Shown here: positions 1-7,338 of the stretch, one piece after another
Numbering within the stretch: the first letter of the stretch is position 1
Layout of the letters: each line of letters begins with the position of its first letter
Origin: Larix sibirica
Taxonomy: Eukaryota; Streptophyta; Pinopsida; Pinales; Pinaceae
NCBI GenBank assembly: GCA_004151065.3
Contig: NWUY0300059528.1
Location: 10,060 to 23,920 of the forward strand
DNA: 13,861 bases
Reading direction: 5' to 3'
Made by a program: the position numbers and the translations under genes
The notes under the pieces: generated by a model
What the model saw: only the letters and a program-made list of their open reading frames with translations
Database searches by the model: none
What the model was told of the DNA's origin: nothing

Positions 1-1970
1 CAGAGGGTACTGTAGGGTCGATAATGCATCATCATTTGTTTTGTGTTCTCTGGTGTTCTTAGAATTTGTGAAGCATGTGTGAACGAATAGGGTCCTTCCA
101 TGGGGGAAGATTATTGGGTAATCCATAACAAAGAATAGTGTTTTATACAAACGAGGTGGGCATACCCATGTTCGTGAAAATTTGTGGAACTGGCTATAAA
201 AAGAGGAGACTGAGGGGCCCACTCAATATACTACTGGCACATGGATTGAGGTGGCTTCAATCTATGCAAGAGTTGCTAAACCTGGAAATGTTGTTATAGT
301 GTTAAAGAAGCGGTACTACTAATAACCGTGATAATCTTGCGGGGGTGGGGAACCAGAATACGAGTAAGGGTATTGGATGTGGCACCTTATTGAACTGATG
401 TGACCATGATTTATAAATGTGAATATTTATACCTTTGGAACGTACAACTCTCCCTGATGCGATAGATGTATTGATGTCAAGCATAAGAGAGACTACTAAG
501 TTACGAAGCACTAAGGTCTCTCCATACTTAGTTCGAGGTGATCCTTCGTAGTGATTAAAAGGGACCCCAAGGTACAATTGCAGCTACTGCAACACTCAGA
601 ATATAGTGATTTGATGTCGACAAGATCTGAAGTACATGATAAGAGGATGGTATTATCCTAAGAACCAAGTTCATTTTGTAACCTACTATTGGAATGACAG
701 ACTTGACACAATATTGGATGTTAAGCGTGAGGCTCATGAATCCCTTTGATCAATGTCAACTTGGGGAGTGATAGATGGAAATATTCTTCAAATAAAGGTA
801 CATCGTGTAACAGAGGGAGACAAATTGCTAATGCAGGGCCTTGGTGGGGACATGACACTGAGGGTGAAGGTGACTAACAAAACTCATAATGCTGGGTATA
901 GGGAGACTCAATGACATCGATCAAAGGAGACTAGGGGTTGCTTCCAAAAGAATAGTGATGTTCCTACGGTTTTGAGTGGACTGGCAAACCGTTTGTACAT
1001 AAAGAATAATTGGTGGGGTCCCCATAGTTTTGGTGTGTCGGGGGACCAATTTGATGATGGGTGGGATTCCCACGGTTTTAAGTGAGTCAAGGAACCTTTT
1101 CCATAATGATGTGAGGGTTGGTTTTGCAAACGTTAAGACGAGTTCCCTGTGAATCAATGCGATGCAATTTGTTCCTGTGGGAAGAACTAAATAGGATTGG
1201 TTACTTCGGAGGGTGGGGGCCCCATAGGTGTCTTAGGGGGTGGTGGTACGAAGAAGGTTGTAGATGGTGGGGTGATCATGAGGGTATGAGTGGTCAACTA
1301 TGTTTCTTGATCATAACATGTGGCGATGAATTTGATGACATCGATTGCTGAAGGCAGGGGATTAAATGCGTAGCTATAAAATGATGAACTATGGGTTGAT
1401 CGTTTCAAGGTTTATCAAACTCCTCAGGCTTGTGGGAGGTCAACTTCATGGGTGTCAAATAATGATGGGGAGGAAATGGTGTGCACATCCATGGGGGAAA
1501 GATGTTATTCACGGTAGTGATATTAATGGTATGTCATCACTAGGGAGGGGGACCCTATGGATATCATCGAGAATATCTGGTTAGTGTAATGCAAACAGAG
1601 GGAAGGCATTGCATATATGCCAGTTTCAAGATGATACCTATGATAAAAGTCTGACACCTTGTTGAGGGATGGAGTCTTGTTCTTATAATGGAAAAACAAG
1701 AGGAAATTGAGTCTTGTTCATGATCCTGTAAAAACGACGTAAATACCCAAGTGTAATAATGAACATGACAAAGGTATTGACAATGCAAAAATGAAAACCA
1801 AAACATAGCGCACCTAGGGAGTTCTTGGAAAAAACAAGTGCCAAATGGAACTTTCTGGGTCAAAGAGAAAGAAGCTTCATTCTGTAGATCCCCTCATGCT
1901 GATCACGGTAGTGTGGACGGTTTGTCAAACAGAGTTACGGTTTGGCTGTGGTGGTGGTTTGAAAATTGGG
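1..1970. other. G-rich stretch without recognisable genes
   Basis: I read both strands and recognise no protein family. All open frames are short (under about 100 codons) and stop-riddled, and none keeps a conserved motif. The plus strand is purine- and G-rich with several G runs, for example around 1207-1280. Some words recur loosely: tccatgggggaa at about 99 and 1488, and accgtttg-like words near 976, 1918 and 2014. This suggests old, diverged repeat material. It could be decayed retroelement sequence, but no protease, RT, RNase H or integrase motif was visible. Confidence 0.5.
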
Positions 1971-1976
1971 ACAAAT

Positions 1977-1986
1977 TATATAAATA
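1977..1986 (+). promoter_or_regulatory. TATA-box-like string
   Basis: The string TATATAAATA matches a plant TATA-box consensus and is followed by a G-rich stretch. It lies about 590 bp upstream of the plus-strand PMD-like remnant and about 260 bp upstream of the strong hairpin at 2245-2281. Such AT strings are common in plant DNA and no transcript evidence is available, so this is only a candidate core promoter, either of the remnant or of an unrecognised repeat. Confidence 0.2.
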
Positions 1987-2244
1987 AGGGTGGGGTCCGC
2001 ATTTCAAAATCATTTGTACCGTTTGAATTTTGAGATCTAGAGGGAATTATTGTTGCTTTCGAGAGATCTGGGTATACATTATCTGAGTGACGAGAATTGG
2101 GTTTAATCCTAAACCTTATCCTTGTCAGTTTTATCCAGGTAGATTGTAGGGTTAGGGGCACCCTTTGCCCATACGGTCAGTTTTCAAGGAGAAAAAACCA
2201 ACCGCGTGGGTATTTGGTTTTTTTTGCACGTTTGCTTGGGATAA

Positions 2245-2281
2245 GCCATTATCGCGCACTACCCGTGTGTGCGATAATGGC
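2245..2281. repeat. Strong inverted repeat (15-bp stem, 7-nt loop)
   Basis: Arms 2245-2259 and 2267-2281 are reverse complements at 14 of 15 positions. The exception can form a G-T (G-U in RNA) pair. The loop is TACCCGT. The stem contains GCCATTATCGC and is more GC-rich than its surroundings. Nothing coding overlaps it convincingly. A perfect-length stem of this kind is unexpected by chance in a window of this size. Possible explanations are a small foldback element, an RNA hairpin in a leader, or a protein-binding palindrome. Confidence 0.75.
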
Positions 2282-2567
2282 AATTTCTACATGGAGCACG
2301 AGAGATTCGCACTTTAGCTATGCACTAAAATAGTGTGACTATCGAAGGAAAAATTGTGCAGAGCGCCTGGCCGAAGTGTGCATCTCCTGCACAAAAATGG
2401 ATGCACAGGAATTTATGAGATAATCATGCTAAGAACGACCGAATGGATGGTAAGGCCATGCAACTGCATGATTTTTTGATGAAAAAGGCACATGGGGAGA
2501 GGTCTAGTTGGTTTGGTCATATTGAGGTGTCAAATTGCGTCCTAATGTTTGACCTTTTGGTGGTTGC

Positions 2568-2570
2568 AGG
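2568..2570 (+). promoter_or_regulatory. Possible 3' splice site
   Basis: A T/G-rich tract (CCTTTTGGTGGTTGCAG) ends in AG and is followed directly by the first in-frame stretch of the PMD-like remnant. This resembles a plant intron acceptor. I did not find the donor. Because the downstream frame is broken, the site is probably a relic. Confidence 0.25.
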
Positions 2571-3108
2571 TGATATCAGTTGCATGAGATGACGTACATT
2601 AAGTGGCAGGAACACCAATATGATGACCTAGTGAGGGAGGTAACAGGTGATCCCATGGCTATGTAGACATTGTAGGACGCAGGGCTCCTGAATATTTTTA
2701 GGTGCCCTTTCCTCTGGTTTTATTGGCTGATATCATCCAGATGTGGGATCTGGATAGATTGGTATTTCATGTTGCTAGGGAGGATGTCATGGTTTCCTTA
2801 GCTGAGATAGAGAGGTGGTTGGGTGTGTTGAATTTGGGTATTGACGATCAAGGGATGGTCAATCTAGATGACGAGGAGCTGGCTGAGACGATCCAGCTTC
2901 CAACAACATGCGGTGCAAGTTGGAGACCCTTGATGCGGCGTTTAGTTGTGGAGTTCCATATAACACGAGGAGTATAGGGAGAGCAGGGTCATCCCATGGG
3001 GAGGAAGCTACCACTGGGGCCACGACCAGCTCGGGGACCATATCGATGGGAAGTGGGAGGAGCGAGGGGCAAGTTTGTATTCCCATTAGCTATCATGGGG
3101 CCTCATGA
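2570..3108 (+). pseudogene. Broken PMD-like (plant mobile domain/aminotransferase-like) gene remnant
   Basis: Three consecutive frames give protein-like text. The first, from about 2589, reads HEMTYIKWQEHQYDDLV then GDPMAM, a TAG, and DAGLLNIFRCPF. The second, 2702-2977, reads IIQMWDLDRLVFHV and IERWLGV. The third, 2908-3108, is a Gly/Ser/Thr-rich tail ending at a TGA. The pattern of an AGLL..FRCPF segment, then a W-D-D..F segment, then a hydrophobic helix resembles the N-terminal part of plant-mobile-domain proteins, a family found in MULE-type transposons and in plant genes. That assignment is from memory of the pattern, not from an alignment. Two frameshifts (near 2705 and 2910) and at least two stops make it a pseudogene. 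A splice-acceptor-like site precedes it. It could instead be another transposon-derived plant family. Confidence 0.4.
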
Positions 3109-3177
3109 TCTAGAAGTTGATGGAGCAGCTTGAGTGTCGGGCACTCTTTTGTATAGGGATGAGAGCCCAACGTTGTA

Positions 3178-3283
3178 TTTTTGTATAAATATAGCCTATA
3201 GGAGGTCGATTTTTTATGTATACCCCATAATGCAGTTGATTCTTTTTGTATATGGCCTATGAGGTCGAATTTTATACATGACA
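3178..3283. repeat. Two imperfect tandem copies, period about 65 bp
   Basis: Copy 1 (about 3178-3222) and copy 2 (about 3243-3283) share the order tttttgtata, then (a/g)gcctat..gaggtcga, then a T-rich tail with tata. The copies differ by small indels. The unit lies between the end of the PMD-like remnant and the AT microsatellite. It has no recognised function. Confidence 0.55.
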
Positions 3284-3300
3284 CACATTATTTTTTGACG

Positions 3301-3324
3301 ATATATATATATATATATATATAT
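3301..3324. repeat. (AT)12 microsatellite
   Basis: This is an uninterrupted run of twelve AT dinucleotides. It is followed by a TG/ATG-rich low-complexity tract (about 3342-3410, words such as atgtatgtgatg). It lies just past the RNase H domain on the minus strand, where the integrase of a complete element would be expected. Confidence 0.95.
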
Positions 3325-3341
3325 CATTTTGACAGCACATG

Positions 3342-3410
3342 TATGAGCTCATGTATGTATGTGATGTATTGATATTGATGTATGTGATGACGATGTGTAT
3401 ATGTATGTTT
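3342..3410. repeat. Degenerate ATG/TG-rich low-complexity tract
   Basis: Overlapping words of the type tgtatgtgatg recur several times with small changes (catgtatgtatgtgatgta, then gatgtatgtgatgacgatg). This looks like a decayed microsatellite adjoining the (AT)12 run. Confidence 0.6.
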
Positions 3411-3523
3411 TGATATGCTCTGTGTGTAGTTGTAGGTACTTTCACATGATTTGTAGGATGAGCGACACACATATTTACATGCTTGGTTTGTGTATGCAAG
3501 GGTTGGAGAGATGGTTGGTGTAT

Positions 3524-3925
3524 CAGATGCCAATCCAACACCTGGTTTGTGACATGGTCAACGAACGTATTGATGTCCCTGGGGACATGCATGAAGGAGA
3601 TGGTTTCAAATTGTCGCATTATGAGGTCCACCTATAAAAATTTATGAAAGAGGAGCGAATTGAGGACCCAAAAGACCTGGTTGAGTTGAGAAACAACTAG
3701 TTGGGAATCTAGGTATACGTGCATATGGTGAATTCCATGGTGGGTGGAATCACTTAAGAGACCAATGAAAACATCATATTCTTCTTGGTTGTTGGTAAGT
3801 TCCCCCCAAAAAACTGCTCCAGTCTAGTAGAGAGTTTGAGAGGGGATGTAAATAGCCCAAGAAATTGATGCAAGATTCTTGGACCATCGACTTGCGCCAT
3901 CAACAAATCCAATGTAGATTTTTTC
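3524..3925 (-). pseudogene. Ty3/gypsy-type RNase H domain, two in-frame stops
   Basis: One minus-strand frame reads through a retrotransposon RNase H domain, which degrades the RNA strand of the RNA-DNA hybrid during reverse transcription. The order is FVDGAS, then TGAVFWGELTNNQEEYDVF, then MHVYLDSQLVVSQLN, then HVPRDINTFVDHVTNQVLDW. The four acidic catalytic positions are visible: D at 3899-3901, E at 3779-3781, D at 3707-3709 and D at 3557-3559. The TNNxxEY and YxDSQLVV signatures are typical of plant Ty3/gypsy RNase H. TAG stops lie at 3824-3826 and 3632-3634, with no frameshift between them. No RT domain precedes the domain and no integrase follows it. Upstream in the same sense is an A12/T12 run (3980-3991). 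The family call is firm. The domain is a fragment and cannot be expressed as one protein without readthrough. Confidence 0.88.
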
Positions 3926-3979
3926 CAGTGAGGACATCCACATAAACAAAAGATGGTCTTATTCACAATCAAAGGGATC

Positions 3980-3991
3980 AAAAAAAAAAAA
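3980..3991. repeat. A12 homopolymer at a segment junction
   Basis: There are twelve A residues on the plus strand (T on the element's sense strand). The run sits between the end of the polyprotein-like segment at about 4010 and the start of the RNase H domain at about 3925. This is where roughly a full RT domain should be if the fragments came from one element. Confidence 0.9.
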
Positions 3992-4009
3992 TAGAACATG
4001 TTATATTTC

Positions 4010-4400
4010 ATACACAAGGCAAAGGGAAAAAGGTGCGTTCTCCCTTCTAGCGGAGGGGACCTTTCAAATGCCGGAACTAAGGGTGATGTCGTAGTGGCAT
4101 CATGCTCTTCAGCAACAGGTGAGTATCCAACATTTGAAAGGATATTCCCTATTGTTTTTTAGACACTTGAAAATGGTTTCATATGGTCCAAGTATTCGTC
4201 GGAAGATGAGGATTACTCACTAGTGAGTAAACCGGCCAAAGATGACATGGCATCGATTGTATCCGATAGAGGGGGAACAAATTCACCAGCAGGTAAGCCA
4301 TGAGAGATTGTGCTGAGGTGGGAGAGTTGATCTTGAAGAAACATTATTTCAAGGAAGGATTCTCGTTCAGTGTGTAAAATGGGACACTAGAACAAAAAGT
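4010..4400 (-). pseudogene. Polyprotein-like segment, shifted frame, between nucleocapsid and RNase H
   Basis: After the preceding frame ends at 4344, a different minus-strand frame (beginning around 4395) continues with protein-like text: FLEIMFLQDQLSHLSTISHG, then VPPLSDTIDAMSSLAGLL, a stop, SSSSDEYLDHM, another stop, and a Pro/Thr-rich tail to about 4005. I recognise no domain. The position, right after the nucleocapsid segment in the same sense, suggests that it is the continuation of the same gag/spacer reading with a frameshift near 4375-4395. It contains a perfect 18-bp palindrome at 4213-4230. It could be a spacer that in intact relatives precedes the protease. Confidence 0.4.
4213..4230. 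repeat. Perfect 18-bp palindrome
   Basis: TTACTCACTAGTGAGTAA equals its own reverse complement with no loop. By base counting, a perfect 18-bp palindrome has a low chance expectation in a 13.9-kb window. It falls inside decayed polyprotein sequence, where it covers a stop codon of the minus-strand frame. It has no known function. Confidence 0.8.
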
Positions 4401-5366
4401 GGGAAGTATTGACACAAGATCGGCATGGGCGTGGTACTCGAGCATAAATAGGTACCTGTTCCAGAGAGGTGGGGGGACTTGAGCTATAATGGTTGAGATG
4501 GCCCTGGAGGGGATCATGTGAGTGAATTTATCACGGTGTTCTGTGGTCATAAGGTTCGTTGGTGGGGGATCTTGCAGCATCCGAGGCTCAACGGGAACTG
4601 TCGTAATGGCTAGTTCGGAGATAGGCGCAACTGTTGTTGTCGCCGATGTAGTGACCACATTTATGGAAGTTGTTTCCAGAGTTTGTGGGGAAGGATTCTT
4701 GACCGAAGGTGGAGTTAGGTGAATGGTCTCCAAAGCGTCCTGAAATCAAGGGAGGTTGAGACAATGGTGTGTGTAATGCCCAAATTGGGAACACATTGAA
4801 CATACGTGATTGGTGCATAACGATTTGGACTTAGGTGTGGATGACGAAGAGGATCCCCTTGCTACTATCGATGGATCATAGGTCACACTAACAAGGGTGA
4901 TGAGAAGATTCTTCAGTTCCAGAAAGGTGGGGCACAAGTTGGTTGCATGGCCTTATTTCCCACATATAGCACATGGTGGAGTAACCCTTTGTGTGGGAGT
5001 AATGGTAATTATTGGGGATTTTAACTATTGTTGGATGAGACCCCCTGATTTAGGATTAGCGACCCCTGATGATGATTCAAGAGAAGGATTAGGTAGGAGG
5101 GCTCCTTTTAACTTAGGTTGTTTCATGCCCCGGGAGGTATTTTTAGTGACTACTAGTGTTGGTTTAGTCACGGATGTCATAGGTTTGACTTGCAGTGCAG
5201 ATGGTGTCATAGGCCTAAAAGGTCCAATAGCTGAGATGGGTACAAACTCATAATGGGATATTTCCTTTGAATCCATCTCAGGGTATGGTGGGACAAGGTA
5301 CCACACAAGTATACCCAAGGTTAAACCAAGTAGAGTCAATTGAGCCATCACAAGTGTCCCTTGCAC
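4344..5366 (-). pseudogene. Retrotransposon gag nucleocapsid segment with two CCHC zinc knuckles
   Basis: A single minus-strand frame (341 codons) is open except for TAG at 5025-5027, TAA at 4953-4955 and TGA at 4746-4748, and ends at 4344. Two CCHC zinc knuckles (C-x2-C-x4-H-x4-C) bind nucleic acid in gag nucleocapsid proteins. Knuckle 1 is at 4932-4973 (CAICGK, stop, GHATNLC) and knuckle 2 is at 4761-4802 (CSMCSQFGHYTHHC). The sequence between and after them is Ser/Thr/Pro-rich, including a long Thr/Val-rich stretch, as in gag linkers. Every metal ligand is preserved, even though the stop at 4953-4955 sits inside knuckle 1. No capsid-like helical region is recognised upstream; instead protease-linker sequence lies there. 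The neighbour downstream on this strand is an unrecognised segment and then RNase H. Opposite-strand ORFs here (4522-4722, 4897-5253) are shadows. Confidence 0.7.
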
Positions 5367-5700
5367 TCCCGTGGGGGCACAAGAATGGGATTTAGAAAAT
5401 AGGAGGTATTGATGGAATCAATGTTGTTCAACGCCATAGCTCATCGAAGGTGATGATGATGATGCCGAGGGAGAGGTGGGAAAATTTTTGTCAGATAAAA
5501 TTGTACACATAAGGCCATCGGTGGACGCGGGGATCTCAGGGTGCAGGCTAGAGTAAAACCATAGCAAGTTAGAGTCCTTGTACCTTCCTGGGGAAATATC
5601 AACATAAGGAGGTTGATTTGTATTGATGATAATGGGTAGGGCATTGTTCAAATTGGTGTTGGTATTGGGGTCACAGTAGTTGAGTTGGTCTAGGATGACN
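5361..5700 (-). pseudogene. Second tandem copy of the protease-proximal linker
   Basis: This segment is homologous along its length to 5701-6045. Read on the minus strand it gives ILDQLNYCDPNTNTNLNNA, then YKDSNLLW, then STDGLMCTIL and a Ser-rich tail. The matching landmarks of the other copy are DPNTNTN, YKDSNLLG and STDGLMCTIF. Both copies end with the plus-strand word ttgcactccc, at 5361 and 5701, so the period is 340 bp, or 339 (113 codons) if the N at 5700 is not a real base. The copies differ by many substitutions and small indels, so the duplication is old or came from two family members. This copy has TGT where the other has the stop TAA at 6025-6027. Confidence 0.7.
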
Positions 5701-6045
5701 TTGCACTCCCGCAGGGGGGGAGGGGGGGGTACAAGAACGATATTTTAAAAATAGGAGGGGCTGAGGGACTCAAAAATATTCCAACACCATGGCTCGTCAG
5801 AGGTGTTGATGATGCTTCTGAGGGAGATGTGGGCACATTATCAACAGTGAAAATTGTGCACATAAGGCCATCAGTTGATGTGGGGATCTCAAGTGGTGGA
5901 TCGAAGTACACCCCAAGTAAGTTGGAGTCCTTGTATAGACCTAGGTCAATATCAACATAAGGGAGATGACTTGTCCCAATGACAATGGGTAAGATATTGT
6001 TCGTATTAGTGTTGGTATTGGGATCTTAGTAGTTGATTTCATCAA
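5701..6045 (-). pseudogene. First copy of the protease-proximal linker
   Basis: This continues directly from the protease C-terminal half on the minus strand. The text runs IITLDEINY, TAA (6025-6027), DPNTNTNTNN, LPYVDIDLGLYKDSNLLG, PTSTDGLMCTIF and a Pro/Ser-rich tail. In plant Ty3/gypsy polyproteins a linker of this character follows the protease and precedes RT. Here it is followed not by RT but by a second copy of itself. The plus strand carries a G7-A-G8 run at 5714-5729 near its end, a sequence prone to base-calling and replication slippage. Confidence 0.65.
5714..5729 (+). repeat. G7-A-G8 run (candidate G-quadruplex tract)
   Basis: Fifteen guanines are interrupted by one adenine. The run is 14 bp from the N at 5700 and from the junction of the two linker copies. 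It could fold as a G-quadruplex or cause polymerase slippage. The homologous spot in the other copy (5371-5376) has only five G. Confidence 0.8.
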
Positions 6046-6250
6046 GGGTGATTATTTTCCCGTTAAAGGGGAACATCCTGATGTGGAAGACCGAGGAGGT
6101 GACCTCCTTCATGGTGTACATGTAACTATGCCCCAAGNAGGATGTTGTAGTCGAGTTCGTGATTGAATACTTCGATATCGATCATAACCATCTTTCCCCC
6201 CAGCTTGACAGTGACATTTTGGTACGATATTTGAACCCAAAATCCAATGG
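6030..6250 (-). pseudogene. C-terminal half of a Ty3/gypsy retropepsin-like protease
   Basis: Minus-strand translation gives YQNVTVKLGGKMVMIDIEVF, then NHELDYNIL, then LG-HSYMYTMKEVTSSVFHI, then MFPFNGKIITLD. The hydrophobic Y-N-x-L-L-G motif (near 6138), the W/Y-x-Y-x-M helix and the SS-x-F-x-x-x-x-F-P strand match the C-terminal half of plant gypsy aspartic proteases, which cut the Gag-Pol polyprotein. The N-terminal half with the catalytic D-S/T-G-A is missing: sequence beyond about 6250 changes to the ccgacaa repeat. The frame breaks at the N at 6138; without that base the codons run through without a shift. The linker copies follow. Confidence 0.7.
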
Positions 6251-6289
6251 ATCATTTGTCTGAATTTCAACAACAATGCATCTAAAATA

Positions 6290-6710
6290 TGACAAAGTTG
6301 TTTTTTTTAAATTTCAATGCAATTGCATCAAATATCCGACAACAAAACTATCTGTTGGTTTTTCGACAAACACCCATTGAATAACCTACGTTCATTTTTA
6401 CCAGTCCAGCTGATCTCTCGTCGAATATCTGACAACTAAGATGTAGAAAAATAAAACATTATTCATTGAAAATTCAACAATTTTGACATTCAAAATGACA
6501 TCAAATTTCACTATAGCTCATCATATATCCGACAAGATTTGTCATTAGAGGTTTAGCATCTTTGTCGGAGGTATGCTTATGTGCGTAGGAAATTCAATGA
6601 AGATGAATGTCAGAACTCATCGGATGGATGACAACATTTTTCATCAGATGTGCAACATCCTTGTCGAAGGTGTGTATATGCACGTAGAAAATCCGACAAT
6701 GATGACTAAT
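6290..6710. repeat. Degenerate roughly 100-bp repeat with ccgacaa/ttgtcgg words
   Basis: Words of the form atatc(c/t)gacaa occur at 6333-6342, 6426-6435, 6526-6535 and 6691-6699, and inverted forms (ttgtcgg, ttgtcga) at 6562-6568 and 6661-6667. A clearer direct pair, 6551-6607 and 6650-6708, shares gcatc..ttgtcg.aggt.tg..tatg..cgtag.aaat and is offset by about 99 bp. The words at 6529-6535 and 6562-6568 can pair as a 7-bp stem. This is probably a decayed satellite-like array or the internal repeats of a non-autonomous element. It abuts the truncated protease. Confidence 0.5.
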
Positions 6711-7049
6711 TTTAAAAAATATATATAATTATAAAACTGTTTGATCTTCACCTGACTCACTCCAGAGATCATTTTTTGAAATGCTTTGCAATGGTTAGTT
6801 TCAATTTTTGACAAATCCATAATCCTAGTGCTCGAATTTCTCCAAAAGAATGATGACGTCTCCCTTCTAGAGGCCCTCCAACTCTGTCTAGTGTGTTCCA
6901 TTCCTCTCTTGGCCATCAGTGCATGGATTTTGCAACATATCACCTATCACTGAGCTTATGTGAACATTTAACATATGATAAACACAAGCTCTTGTACATG
7001 GGTGTGCTAAATATTATTCAAACATAAATCTTTGTTTGCTCACAACAAC
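6711..7049. other. Unassigned stretch between the repeat and the copia fragment
   Basis: There is an open minus-strand frame at 6644-6943 with Arg/Ser-rich text (MAKRGMEHTRQSW, FFWRNSSTRIMDLSK). I do not recognise it, and its far end overlaps the tandem repeat, so it may be chance. It has no repeats longer than a few bases. Confidence 0.3.
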
Positions 7050-7178
7050 AAACAAACAAAACCCACCAATAAGCATCCCAAAGGACCCACATTTCCCAAG
7101 ACCACCAAGTCTCCTACAATGATGACTCCCTTGTAGTTCCACAAGGTAACCATGTCAAAATAGAAGCCACCAAGGACT

Positions 7179-7220
7179 TGGTATTTTTGCAGCAAAGATG
7201 GGCATCTTAATACACATTAT
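7179..7220 (+). other. Degenerate copia gag zinc knuckle
   Basis: The frame reads W-YF-C-SKDG-H-LNTH-Y. With the spacing C-x2-C-x4-H-x4-C, the first and last Cys are replaced by Trp (TGG) and Tyr (TAT), each a one-base change from a Cys codon. The second Cys and the His remain. The position, about 130 bp before the protease DSG, fits copia gag-pol. Metal binding would be lost. Confidence 0.6.
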
Positions 7221-7338
7221 TGGATGAAGATGCAAATGTTGGAAGCAACCATGAAGGAGCACAAAATTATTCTTCCTCCTCATATTCTTCAACTAAACTT
7301 CATGATCATTTTGCAGTGGCAATTCAGCATAATAATCA

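Noticed and set aside
908-1351. Overlapping frames on both strands in the G-rich left end
   Set aside because: No motif or family pattern was recognised, frames overlap on opposite strands, and the low stop density follows from G-rich composition.
3395-3637. 80-codon plus-strand frame with protein-like text
   Set aside because: It is the antisense shadow of the gypsy RNase H domain, which has conserved catalytic motifs on the minus strand.
3754-4017. 87-codon minus-strand frame
   Set aside because: The RNase H motifs in this interval are in a different minus-strand frame; this one is an overlapping shadow.
4522-5253. Open plus-strand frames at 4522-4722 and 4897-5253
   Set aside because: They lie opposite the zinc-knuckle gag segment, whose motifs show that the minus strand is the coding one.
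6290-6710. CRISPR-like array because of regularly recurring ccgacaa words
   Set aside because: The words are short, diverged, in both orientations and irregularly spaced, and the sequence context is a plant genome.
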